A model generated the notes under the pieces. That model made no database searches. It had not been told where the DNA came from and saw nothing but the letters and a program-made list of their open reading frames with translations. Position numbers and translations under genes: made by a program. Source: CBDCCT01 sp965214995 (GTDB taxonomy: Bacteria > Deinococcota > Deinococci > Deinococcales > Trueperaceae). Taken from it: a stretch of 64,000 bases of DNA. The DNA lies in the NCBI GenBank assembly GCA_965214995.1, contig CBDCCT010000002.1, positions 2,728,001 to 2,792,000 of the forward strand, in the 5' to 3' direction. Of this stretch, positions 25,699-34,286 are shown piece by piece; the first letter of the stretch is position 1, and the number at the start of each line of letters is the position of its first letter.

Positions 25699-26439
25699 AA
25701 GGCAGTATAAAAGACGATATGAAAAAGGTGTGGCCCGTTCTTGTAACCGCTCTCTTGCTTACCGCTCTTTTGCTCGGCGCCTGCGGACGGAGCGGAACGG
25801 GGCTCGAGCCGAGCCGCACCCCCGACGACGCGCTACATGAAGAGTTGCAGGCGGTGCTGGCTGGAGAGGGGATTGCGCCCCTCGAGCCCGGCCCCGCCCC
25901 CGACCCCGCCAAGGTCGCGCTCGGCCGCGCCCTCTTTTTCGACCCCCTTTTGAGCGGCAACAAAGACATCTCCTGCGCCACCTGCCACCACCCGGCCTTG
26001 GGCACGGGCGACGCGCGAGGGCCGCGCGTTCGTGCCGCGCAACGCCCCCGAGCTCTTTAACCGCGGCGCGAGCGCGTGGCGCTCGGTCTTCTGGGACAGC
26101 CGCATCGAGATGTTAAACAGCTACAAGGGCGGCGCCGTACCCTTTGGCGGGGGGTGGCTCGTGACGCCCGCGGGCGAAAACTTACCAGACGGGCTCGACA
26201 GCGTACTCGCCGCCCAAGCGATGTTCCCCGTGACCTCGCGCACCGAGATGCGCGGCGACGCGGGAGACGCGGACGTGTTCGGCGAAGAGAACACGCTGGC
26301 CCACCTAGACGACGAGGACCTGCCGGGCATCTGGCGTTCTCTCAACGCGCGGCTTTTAGCCATACCCGAGTACGCGCAGCTGTTCGGGACGGCGCTGCGA
26401 GCGCCCGAAAGCGTGCCCAGCGGTCTGCCGGTGGATTAA
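25695..26439 (+). pseudogene. Di-haem cytochrome c peroxidase/MauG-like gene, internally deleted and truncated
   Basis: The first reading frame encodes a lipoprotein-like signal (LLLTALLLGAC) and the start of a peroxidase (KVALGRALFFDPLLSGNKDISCATCHHPALGTGDA) with the first haem site CATCH. It then runs out of frame at about 26010. The second frame resumes with EGRAFVPRNAPELFNRGASAWRSVFWDSR. The junction lacks roughly 20 residues that family members carry there, so this is a deletion with frame change, not a simple sequencing slip. The second haem site and the C-terminal half are missing. A 10-bp inverted repeat follows the stop. Confidence 0.8.
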
Positions 26440-26450
26440 CGCCTAGAACG

Positions 26451-26480
26451 AGCGCCGCCCGAGTCTGTGGGGGCGGCGCT
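26451..26480 (+). terminator. Perfect 10-bp inverted repeat after the broken peroxidase gene
   Basis: AGCGCCGCCC (26451-26460) and GGGCGGCGCT (26471-26480) form a stem with a 10-base loop, followed by TGTGGAATTTTGTT. It may be an intrinsic terminator. The T-run is imperfect. Confidence 0.5.
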
Positions 26481-26723
26481 TGTGGAATTTTGTTGGATTC
26501 GGAACGGCCTCGAGCTGCGGCAATGATGTGGGCGTTGCGCCCGAAACGGTTCTGGACACAGTAAAGACGTCTTCAGGGTGCCGTGGGGTCTCAGCGGGTG
26601 GTTTCTACAAAGCCTCTGATATGAGGTCATGCACCTCCCAAGCCAAAGCTCCCGCACACCCGCTTTGGTTGCCGAGGATGACGACGTCTACGTTTTTCTG
26701 TGGGTAGTGATAGAAACAGCAGC

Positions 26724-26984
26724 TCACCCCGTCCTCCTATGTTCGCGGCGCAGCGCGGCCCAGTTCGCTTCCCAATCGCCCGACTCGTCGAACCAGTCCG
26801 CGATGCCCGAGGTCATGGTCAGCAGGTGGTAGACCGTGACCTCTTCCGGAACCGTTGTGCCCTTTAGACCGAGACAGGTTACGACGGGGGTGGAGAGCTC
26901 GAGCTTCCCGGCCTCCACGAGTTGCAAAAGAGCGACCGCGGTGAACATCTTGAGCAACTGGTCGAGCCGTTCTGTAAAGGTCAT
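26724..26984 (-). pseudogene. Remnant of a beta-lactamase-fold serine hydrolase
   Basis: An 86-codon frame beginning MTFTERLDQLL with a good ribosome binding site (AAAGGAG), so the 5' end of the gene is original. It jumps directly to KMFTAVALLQLVEAGKLELSTPV and HLLTMTSGIADWF, which are class C beta-lactamase/serine hydrolase segments. The catalytic S-x-x-K serine and the ~50-60 residues before it are missing, and only the lysine-side KMFTAV remains. The frame ends after WAALRREH, so most of the enzyme is gone. The stretch 26440-26723 between this and the peroxidase remnant holds no recognisable gene. Confidence 0.7.
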
Positions 26985-26999
26985 GAGTAGCTCCTTTCG

Positions 27000-28547
27000 A
27001 TGTCACGACCGGAACTCGTGCCTCGTAGTAATAGACCTCGGCGGCAGTACGAACGAGACATCAGCCGCTCGGCGAACGCGAAAAAGCGCAGGGTGGTCCT
27101 CATCATCGGGGCGGGCGCCGCGGGGGCTTCGGTCGTGCGCGAGATGGCGCGGCATCCGGAGTTGTCCCTGTCGCCTATCGGCTTTTTGGACGACGACCCC
27201 CGTAAGTTCGGGCGTTACGTCGCGTCCCTTCCCGTCATCGGCACCACGGAAGATGTCGGCGCGGTCGTGCGCAAGTACCGGGTCGACGAGGTCTTTATCG
27301 CCGTTCCCTCGGCGAACAGCGCGACCTTGCGCCGCTTTATCGACCGCATCATCGCCTCGAGGACCGGGGTGAGCTACCGCATCATCCCGGGGTTTAAAGA
27401 CCTGTTGAGCGGCAAAAAAGGCACCGAGCGCGTCCAGAACGTGCGCATCGAAGACCTTTTGCGCCGCCCGTCAGGCTGGACAGCGGCGCCATAGCGAGCT
27501 ACCTGTCGGGGCGGATTGTCATGATTACGGGGGCGGGCGGATCGATAGGCTCGGAGCTGGTGCGGCAGATTTGCCATTTCGGGCCGCGCGAACTCGTCCT
27601 TTTCGGCCACGGCGAAAACAGCATCTACGGGCTCGAGCGCGAGTTAGAGCGCGACTGGCCCGGGGTCCCCTACCGCAGCGTCATCGGCGCGCTCCAGAAC
27701 CGGCCCCGTTTAGAGCACGTTTTCAAAAGCCTCAAGCCCCAGGTCGTGTTTCACGCGGCGGCCCATAAACACGTGCCGCTCATGGAGGTCAACCCCGAAG
27801 AGGCGATTTTCAACAACGTCGTCGGCAGCAAAAACTTGGCCGAACTGGCGCTCAAGTACGGCGTGTCTCACTTCGTCAACATCTCGACAAGGCCGTCAAC
27901 CCCACCTCCGTTATGGGCGCGTCCAAACGTTTGGTCGAATTTATCGTTCGGTCGACCGCGCGCAAGGCCGGGCCCGAACAGGTGTTCGTCTCCGTGAGGT
28001 TCGGCAACGTCCTGGGCAGCCGGGGCAGCGTGATCCCCGTTTTTCATCAGCAGATCCGCGCGGGCGGGCCGGTGACGGTCACGCACCCGGACATGGTGCG
28101 CTACTTTATGACCATCCCCGAGGCGTCCCAGCTGGTCCTTCAGGCGGCCGGCGGGGGGAACAACGGCAACATCTACATTCTGGACATGGGCGAGCCGGTC
28201 AAAATCGTGGACCTGGCGCGCGATCTCATCAGGCTTTCGGGGCTCGAGCCCGACGTTGACGTGAAAATCAAGTTTACGGGCGTCCGGCCGGGGAAAAGTT
28301 GTACGAGGAGCTGATGACCCGTCAGGAGCGCGACCAGGCGACCTCGCACGAAAAAATCTTCACGGCCAAGGCGACGCCGTTTTATGAAGACGAGCTCGAG
28401 GCGGTGATCGTCCAGCTTGTCAGGGCGGCCCTACACTCGGACGGCGGGGCGGTGCGCCGGCTGCTCGGCGCGTTTATCCCCGAGTACCGCCCCCTCCCGC
28501 CGCGCGCGGACGCTGCGAAAACGCTCGTCATGAGCACGAAAGAGTGA
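27000..28547 (+). pseudogene. Truncated, three-times frameshifted CapD/WbpM-type nucleotide-sugar epimerase
   Basis: Joined across frames, the product reads as a polysaccharide-biosynthesis UDP-sugar 4,6-dehydratase/epimerase. It has an N-terminal CoA-binding-like Rossmann part (VLIIGAGAAGASVVREMARH), GAGGSIGSELVRQI, HAAAHKHVPLME and VRYFMTIPEASQLV. The N-terminal membrane helices are absent. Breaks: near 27468 one base is missing; near 27886 four bases are missing, apparently one CGAC of a CGACCGAC duplication; near 28296 one G is missing from a G-run. The upstream end lies 15 bases from the divergent hydrolase remnant, leaving little room for a promoter. Confidence 0.85.
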
Positions 28548-28907
28548 GGCTCACATTTGGGTGGCGAGCGCCGCCGCAAAAAGGGGCCGCGCCAGGAGTT
28601 GCGCGGAGGCCTTTTGACAAACCTCCTGGCGTACAAACCAAGGCCGAAAACGCGGCGGTGTACCACAAATTATGTATGGCGAATTGTGTACGGCTCTAAA
28701 CCGGCCCCGTCACCGACGCAAAGACACCCGCTCAAACACACAATTCGGGACACTTCCGAAACGCGGGCGTGAAAATTGACCATACTTTTGAGGCGAAGCT
28801 TGCTACATTGGACCGGTAGCGGACGGGGCAAAATCAACTGAAGCCGGACAAGGGGGCGTCTTGCAATTCAAGAACGCCTTTACGGCCCAAGGGTGGTACG
28901 AGCGGCT
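28548..28907. other. 360-base intergenic region upstream of the capsule kinase
   Basis: No ORF with coding character. It holds the 10-bp inverted repeat described separately (28680-28747) and a TTGACC at about 28777 with no well-spaced -10 that I could settle on. Confidence 0.4.
28680..28747. promoter_or_regulatory. Inverted repeat CGAATTGTGT / ACACAATTCG
   Basis: A perfect 10-bp inverted repeat at 28680-28689 and 28738-28747, with a looser third half-site (CCACAAATT) at about 28663. Two or three half-sites in front of a capsule gene suggest an operator. No regulator is identified. Confidence 0.4.
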
Positions 28908-30452
28908 ATGACCGACGGCGACATCGTCTTTAGCGTGAGAGATTTTTTCCGTTTTCTGTGGCGGGGGCTGCCGCTCGCGCTGCTTTTGGCCGTTGTCGCC
29001 GCGGCGTCCGTGTTCCTGGCGTACCGCAGTGCCGAGCCCGTCTACCGCGCCAGCGCCACCTTACTCAGCTCGGGCGCGAGAACAACCCGCGACTTCGACA
29101 GCTCCTTTTCGACGCCCCCCCCCATCGATCCCGGGGTTTACCGCGCCGCCATCCTCGAGGGCCCCGTGACCGTGGCGGCGCTGGGCGAGCTCAACGCGGC
29201 GAGCGGCGCGGCGCTAACGCCCGAGACGCTGCTCGCCATGACCGAGGTGACGACGGACAGGTTCGAGGCGTCCAGCCTCATCAACATCATCACCGAAAGC
29301 ACCTCGGCGGCGCTCGCCGCCGAGGCGGCCAACGCCCTCGCCCAGTCGCTGTTGGCGTGGGACCGGGACCGCGCCACCTGGCAGCTAACCAACGCCATCG
29401 CGGCGCTCGAGACACAGGTCCAGACCCTCAACAAGCAAATCGCCTTCCTTACGCTTTCCCGAGCCGAGGAGGCGCGGTTGGCGCCTCTCACAGAGCTGAG
29501 GGCCCAGCGTGAGGGGGAGCTCAACCTCGCGCGCGTCCTTAGCGACTCGCCCGTGGGTTTGCTGGAGCCTTTCACCTTTGCAGAACCCCCCCGCGAGGCC
29601 GTCCCGACCTACCTCGCCCTCAAGATGGCCCTGGCCGCACTCGCCGGCTGGCTCCTCGGTTACGGCTTGCTGTTGTTGCGCACGGTGCTCGACACGCGCG
29701 TGCGTCACACCGAACTGGCCGATCTGGTCGGCGCGCCCGTCATCGCCGAGTTCGCCAGGCAGCGCGGCCGCAAGCGCAGGCTCCCGAGCGAACCCTCGAG
29801 CTACCTTCGCATCAACCTCTCCAACGCAACAGGCGACGCCGCGCCGAAAGTCATCCTGGTCGCCAGTTCTGTAAAGGGCGAGGGTAAGTCCAGCGTGGCT
29901 ATCAGTCTGGCCGAGAGTTTCGCGCGCAGCAATCACCGCACGCTTTTGCTGGACGCCGACCTGCGGAAACCCGTGATAGGCCCCGAATATGATATTGATC
30001 CCGCCTCGACCGTCTCGCTGCAGCAGTATCTCGAGGAGCCGACGCGCCCCTTCGCGCCCGTGAGGGTGTCCATAGGCGTTTCTCACCTCCTCGACGTCGT
30101 CCCGAGCTTTCCGGACGTCGACTCCGCCGATGCGCTGAGCCGAGAGTTCCCGGCCCTGCTCGCCCGCTGGCGGGAGCAGTACGACGTCCTGGTCGTCGAT
30201 TCGGCGCCGCTCTTGTCGGTCGCGGACACCCTGACTTTTGCCCCCTTATGTTCCGGGGCCGTTTTAACGGTCAGCCTGCGGGACTCAAACTACGAGCACG
30301 TCGCCGACGCGACCGAGCTGCTGAAGCGTACCGGCGTGAAAATATTCGGCGTCGCCGTCACCAAGGCCGACGGGGCCCGCAAAAGGTACGCCTACCGCGG
30401 GGGCAGCGCGGCGCACCACAGGCAACTCGAGCCCAAGTTGCACAAAAAGTAG
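28908..30452 (+). CDS. Capsule/exopolysaccharide chain-length protein fused to BY-kinase domain
   Basis: A 514-residue Wzz-plus-kinase protein controlling polysaccharide polymerisation and export. An N-terminal membrane helix (about 20-42) and an extracytoplasmic Wzz region with a coiled segment (about 160-205) are followed by a second helix (about 238-262). The cytoplasmic BY-kinase has Walker A SSVKGEGKSS (about 320-329), Walker A' LLLDADLRKP (about 346-355) and Walker B VLVVDSAP. The C-terminal tyrosine cluster is poor (RYAYRGG only). The frame allows a GTG at 28893, but the ATG at 28908 is the better start. It stands after a broken capsule epimerase, so the original locus may be decaying. 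Confidence 0.82.
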   Translation: MTDGDIVFSVRDFFRFLWRGLPLALLLAVVAAASVFLAYRSAEPVYRASATLLSSGARTTRDFDSSFSTPPPIDPGVYRAAILEGPVTVAALGELNAASGAALTPETLLAMTEVTTDRFEASSLINIITESTSAALAAEAANALAQSLLAWDRDRATWQLTNAIAALETQVQTLNKQIAFLTLSRAEEARLAPLTELRAQREGELNLARVLSDSPVGLLEPFTFAEPPREAVPTYLALKMALAALAGWLLGYGLLLLRTVLDTRVRHTELADLVGAPVIAEFARQRGRKRRLPSEPSSYLRINLSNATGDAAPKVILVASSVKGEGKSSVAISLAESFARSNHRTLLLDADLRKPVIGPEYDIDPASTVSLQQYLEEPTRPFAPVRVSIGVSHLLDVVPSFPDVDSADALSREFPALLARWREQYDVLVVDSAPLLSVADTLTFAPLCSGAVLTVSLRDSNYEHVADATELLKRTGVKIFGVAVTKADGARKRYAYRGGSAAHHRQLEPKLHKK

Positions 30453-30492
30453 AAAAATAGCCGCCGCTCCCGCCAGGCACGAACGGTGCCCG

Positions 30493-32433
30493 CTAGCCTT
30501 TGACGCTGCCGAGGGTCAGGCCTTCAACGAGATAACGCTGCGCGTAGATGTACACCAGCATCACCGGAATCGCCATGAGGAGCGAGGCCGCCATGAGCTG
30601 GCCCCAGGGGTAAACGTCGCCAAAAACCAGGAGTTGCAGCCCCACGGGCAGCGTTTTCAGGTTCTCGCTGGTAATAAACACAAAGGCGAACAAAAACTCG
30701 TTCCAGGCGTTTGTAAAAGCGAATAACGTGACCGACAACAAAGCGGGCGCGGCCAGCGGCAGGGTGATGCGCCAAAAGGCGACGAGCCGATTCGCCCCGT
30801 CGATCATCGCGGCCTCCTCGAGCTCTTCCGGAATCGAACGAAAATAACCCAGCATCACCCAGGTCGCAAAGGGCAAGAGAAACGTCGGGTAGGTGACGAT
30901 GAGCGCGGCGTAGGTGTTGATGATGCCGAGCTGCGTCAGGGTCTGGTAGAGCGGGATGAACAGCAGCGCGCTGGGCAGGAGGTAGGTGATCAGTAAGGAG
31001 GTCGTGAGCGTGCCTGCCCCCAAGAATCTGAACCGGGCCAGCGCGTAGGCGGCGAGCGCCGACAAGACGACGGAAATCGCCGTGCTGACCGTCGCCACGA
31101 TGACCGTGTTGCGAAACCAGGTGAGAAAGGGGGTCTCGGTCAGCAAGTCCCTCACCTGCTCGAAGGTCCAGGGCCGCGGCCAGTAGATAGAGGCGAACTG
31201 CTGGATTTGCAGGTCGGTCTTGAACGAGGTGATAAAAATCCAGTAAAAGGGGAAGAGGACGAACAGGAGCATGGGCAACAAGAGCAGCAGCCGCAGCCAG
31301 ACGCCCCTTCGCTCGCGCTGCGCGCGCGTAAGTGGGGGACGGCCCCGGCGTATGGCCTTGGCGAGAGCGCTAAAGGCGTTCGTCAGCCACTCGAAAGGCA
31401 AAAACACGAGGTCGAGCAACAGGCCGAAGCCGCGCCCCACGAAGCCGAAGGCTCGCCCAAACCGTCCGACTTTTTGAGGGCCGTGACTGCTCTGGTCGCT
31501 CAGCATAAAGCGGCCCAAGATGGCGATAAACACAGCCAAGAGCGGGGCCATGCTAAAGGCGGTGGCGATGCCCGGCCCGAACCTTAGGCCGATGATGGCT
31601 TTTTCGTAAGCGAGAATGGAATACACGCGGGTCGCGCCGCCGGGGCCGCCCCCGGTCATGAGGAATATCAAGCCAAAGGTGTTAAAGGTCGAAATAAACG
31701 ACAAGAGCAGCGTCACGGCAATAACGTAGCGCAAACCCGGCAGGGTGATGTGGCGGAAGCGTTGTAGGGTGGTGGCCCCGTCGACCTCGGCGGCCTCGAG
31801 CAGCTCGCCGGGAATCGACTTGAGCCCCGCCAAGAGCAAAATAGTATAAAAGGGGATGCCCTTCCACACGTTCACCGCTATCACGCTGGGCAGCGCCAAA
31901 CTCGGCTCGGAGAGCCAGGCGACCGGGCGGTCGATAAGCCCGAGGCCCTGCAAGATGGGGTTGAGCCCGCCGAAGATGGGGTCGTAGATGCTGCGCCAGG
32001 CCAGAGCCGTGACCACCTCCGGCGCTATCCAGGGCAAGAGCATCAAGCCGGTCAGGATGCTGCGGAAGGGCAAGCGGCTGTTTAAGAGCAGCGCGACGCC
32101 CAAACCGACGGCGAACTTGACCGCGAGCGAAAAAATAGTAAACCACACCGTCACGCTTACGGAACTTGTAAAGTCGCTGTCGCGCCACAGCCGGACGTAG
32201 TTCCGGAACCAGACGAACTGCTCCTGCCCGGTCACGAACGACCGCACCGTCAGGCTGGTCCACAGCGCGTTGACGAACGGCCACAGGATAAGCCCCGCCA
32301 TGAGGATGACGACGGGCAGGACGAAAGGCAGCGCCACCTGCCAGTCGCGGCCCAAAAAGCCCTCTACCCGCCGGGCGCGCGCCCGGCGGGGGCGAATCAG
32401 CGGCGGCGTGTTCTGTCTCGCTCGTTCGTCCAC
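30493..32433 (-). CDS. Fused sugar ABC transporter permease (MalF-like + MalG-like in one chain)
   Basis: A 646-residue protein joining the two CUT1-family permeases that are normally separate. The first half (about 30-310) has the EAA loop EAAEVDGATTLQRFRHITLP (213-232). A charged linker (about 313-370) follows, then a second half with EAAMIDGANRLVAFWRITLP (540-559) and ends in the usual MalG C-terminus. The two EAA loops show that both halves can dock an ATPase. No ATP-binding gene is in the window, so a shared MsmX/MalK-type ATPase is likely. It lies downstream of the solute-binding protein gene on the same strand. Confidence 0.92.
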   Translation of the reverse strand: MDERARQNTPPLIRPRRARARRVEGFLGRDWQVALPFVLPVVILMAGLILWPFVNALWTSLTVRSFVTGQEQFVWFRNYVRLWRDSDFTSSVSVTVWFTIFSLAVKFAVGLGVALLLNSRLPFRSILTGLMLLPWIAPEVVTALAWRSIYDPIFGGLNPILQGLGLIDRPVAWLSEPSLALPSVIAVNVWKGIPFYTILLLAGLKSIPGELLEAAEVDGATTLQRFRHITLPGLRYVIAVTLLLSFISTFNTFGLIFLMTGGGPGGATRVYSILAYEKAIIGLRFGPGIATAFSMAPLLAVFIAILGRFMLSDQSSHGPQKVGRFGRAFGFVGRGFGLLLDLVFLPFEWLTNAFSALAKAIRRGRPPLTRAQRERRGVWLRLLLLLPMLLFVLFPFYWIFITSFKTDLQIQQFASIYWPRPWTFEQVRDLLTETPFLTWFRNTVIVATVSTAISVVLSALAAYALARFRFLGAGTLTTSLLITYLLPSALLFIPLYQTLTQLGIINTYAALIVTYPTFLLPFATWVMLGYFRSIPEELEEAAMIDGANRLVAFWRITLPLAAPALLSVTLFAFTNAWNEFLFAFVFITSENLKTLPVGLQLLVFGDVYPWGQLMAASLLMAIPVMLVYIYAQRYLVEGLTLGSVKG

Positions 32434-32589
32434 GGTGTGCCTTTTCTGGTCGGAATGCCAAAGTCGTTCATTTAACGGGTTATCTAAAACGGGGTGAAAG
32501 AAAAAGAAGAGGGGGCGGGGGCGAAAGGTGAAGAGACAAGCGTTGCAACTTGACCCGCTTCACCCGCTACCTCCGCCCCGGGTCCTCCT

Positions 32590-33975
32590 TTAAGGCTGCA
32601 TGATGCCGCCCTCTTCAAAGATGTCCACGATCTTTTGATGCGCGTCGCGCACGGCTTCCTCGGCGGTCATCCGGCCCGTGGTCACGTTCGCCATCATCTG
32701 GCTGGGGATGGCGGCGGCGAGGACGGCGTCGATGGCGGCGCTCGGCTCGGCGGGGTAGGAGATGCCGTCGTACTCGACCGGGTTGAAGATGATCTCCTCG
32801 ATGACGGCGAAGTTCTCGTCGGTCTCGACCAAGTCCTCAGTCCAGAGGTCTTGGTAAGCGGGCAGGAACAGGCCGCCGCCGAGTTGAACCATCGGCACGA
32901 AGTTCTCGGGCTCTAACAGCGTCAGGATGAGGTCTTTGGCGGCATCGACGTCCTGCGAGCCTTTGAAGATGGTGAACCAGCCGTTCTGGCCGGTCTCGAG
33001 CACGACGTCTTGGCCTTCCACCTTGGGCTTGTGCAGCACGGCGGTGTTTTCATAAATCGGGTTGCCCTCGGCCTTGGCGTTGGCGTAGACGCTAAAGGCG
33101 TTGGCGGTCAGCGCGACGGTCCCGGCCAAGTAAGCCTCGTTGTTGCTCACGTCGGTCCAGCTCTCGATGCCGGGCGGCAGCATCGGCTGGTACTTCTCGC
33201 TCGTGTAGGTTTCTTCAAGCCACCTTACCGCCTCGACCGTCTCGGGCGAATCGAAGGTGACGACCTGGCCCGACTCGTCGGTGATGCTCCCGCCAAAGGC
33301 CTGGATCACGTCCATGATAAAGCCGTGCCCGTCGCCGCTGCGGTTGATGGTCAGGCCCCAGCCCCACATGTTGTTCTCGGGGTCGGACACCGCCAGGGCC
33401 GCCTCGCGCCGCGCGTCCCAGGTGTCGAGCGTCGCCACGTCGATGCCCGCCGCGTCGAACACGTCTTTGCGGGCGAACCAGGCCCCGGTGTTGCTCATGA
33501 AAGGAACCGCCCACCAGCGCCCGTCAATCTGCGCGTTTTTCGCCGCCGAGGTCGGCACGACCTCGCCGTACATCGCGGTCGCCTGCTCGACCACGTCGGT
33601 CACGTCCTCGAGCAGCCCCAGCGCGTGCAATTGCGGGATGCTGAGGGTGTGGTAGGCCAAGTCGGGCGCATTGCCCGCCTGCACGGCGGCGAGCATCTTG
33701 GCGGTGAAGTCGCCAAACTGTTCGGGGTTCGCCGTGGAGATGTCGAGGTCGATGTTCCGTTGCTCGGCAAAGTCTTCCACCGTTTCGCGGAACAGGTTTT
33801 GCACCTCTTCGAAGTATTCGGTGCGGTGAATGACCGTAAGTTCGCCCGCCTCGCTTTCCGGCAGGGCGAGGTCGTCCTGGGCGAGCGCGGTAGCGCCCCC
33901 GAGAACGACCAGCATAACGCCCACGGTTGCGGCGGCCTTGAAAAAGCTCCAACGGCTGATAGCTGCTAGTTTCAT
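32590..33975 (-). CDS. Extracellular sugar-binding protein of an ABC transporter
   Basis: A 461-residue CUT1-type solute-binding protein. The signal peptide is about 1-32 (ALAQDD). It is a typical family 1 binding protein, with ADFTAKMLAAVQAGNAPDLAYHT, MSNTGAWFARKDVFDAAG and AVALTANAFSVYANA. GGGAGGAT-type ribosome binding (GGGAGGATAAAG) precedes the ATG. The gene leads the transporter operon. The substrate is probably an oligo- or uronic-acid sugar, judged only from the neighbouring catabolic genes. Confidence 0.9.
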   Translation of the reverse strand: MKLAAISRWSFFKAAATVGVMLVVLGGATALAQDDLALPESEAGELTVIHRTEYFEEVQNLFRETVEDFAEQRNIDLDISTANPEQFGDFTAKMLAAVQAGNAPDLAYHTLSIPQLHALGLLEDVTDVVEQATAMYGEVVPTSAAKNAQIDGRWWAVPFMSNTGAWFARKDVFDAAGIDVATLDTWDARREAALAVSDPENNMWGWGLTINRSGDGHGFIMDVIQAFGGSITDESGQVVTFDSPETVEAVRWLEETYTSEKYQPMLPPGIESWTDVSNNEAYLAGTVALTANAFSVYANAKAEGNPIYENTAVLHKPKVEGQDVVLETGQNGWFTIFKGSQDVDAAKDLILTLLEPENFVPMVQLGGGLFLPAYQDLWTEDLVETDENFAVIEEIIFNPVEYDGISYPAEPSAAIDAVLAAAIPSQMMANVTTGRMTAEEAVRDAHQKIVDIFEEGGIMQP

Positions 33976-34043
33976 ACTTTATCCTCCCTAGGTGAGGGTG
34001 AAAACGCGGAAAGTTTGAGGGGCGGCTGGGTTAACACTAACTT

Positions 34044-34068
34044 ATGCACCTTAGATGATTAGATGCAT
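34044..34068. promoter_or_regulatory. Candidate operator: TTAGATG direct repeat within ATGCA/TGCAT arms
   Basis: TTAGATG occurs at 34051-34057 and again at 34059-34065. The pair is bracketed by ATGCA (34044-34048) and TGCAT (34064-34068). It lies about 70-90 bases upstream of the binding protein start, where an operator would sit. Confidence 0.4.
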
Positions 34069-34159
34069 TTCGACATCGTAAACCTCCCTTTCACCAAGCC
34101 GGTTGGGCTGCAAGGTCGCGCCGCTCGAGGGCACAACCTTAAGCCTCATCATTCGTTTG

Positions 34160-34189
34160 CAGTTACTTTTACAGTTACTGAGGTATTAT
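34160..34189 (+). promoter_or_regulatory. Tandem CAGTTACT sites and TATTAT -10 upstream of glucarate dehydratase
   Basis: CAGTTACT is repeated at 34160-34167 and 34172-34179, 12 bases apart (about one helical turn). TATTAT follows at 34184-34189. No good -35 is seen, which is what an activator-dependent promoter would look like. A leader of about 90 bases would result. Confidence 0.45.
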
Positions 34190-34286
34190 AAACAGAAGAA
34201 CTCTGGAAAGTCCATACACCCGGTGGGGGAGTTAACCCCTGGCGGCCCCGCAGGCTGTGGGCGGCTAAGCATAAGAAAGGATAGGC

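Larger units (their letters stand above)
33976..34286. other. Divergent regulatory region between the binding protein and glucarate dehydratase genes
   Basis: 311 bases with no ORF of coding character. It contains two candidate operator sets, described separately (34044-34068 and 34160-34189). Confidence 0.5.

Noticed and set aside
26440..26723. Transposase remnant between the two broken genes
   Set aside because: No DDE motif, terminal inverted repeat or recognisable family segment could be found in any frame.
33010..33969. A 319-codon plus-strand frame opposite the sugar-binding protein gene
   Set aside because: Shadow of the binding protein, which has a signal peptide, ribosome binding site and family motifs.
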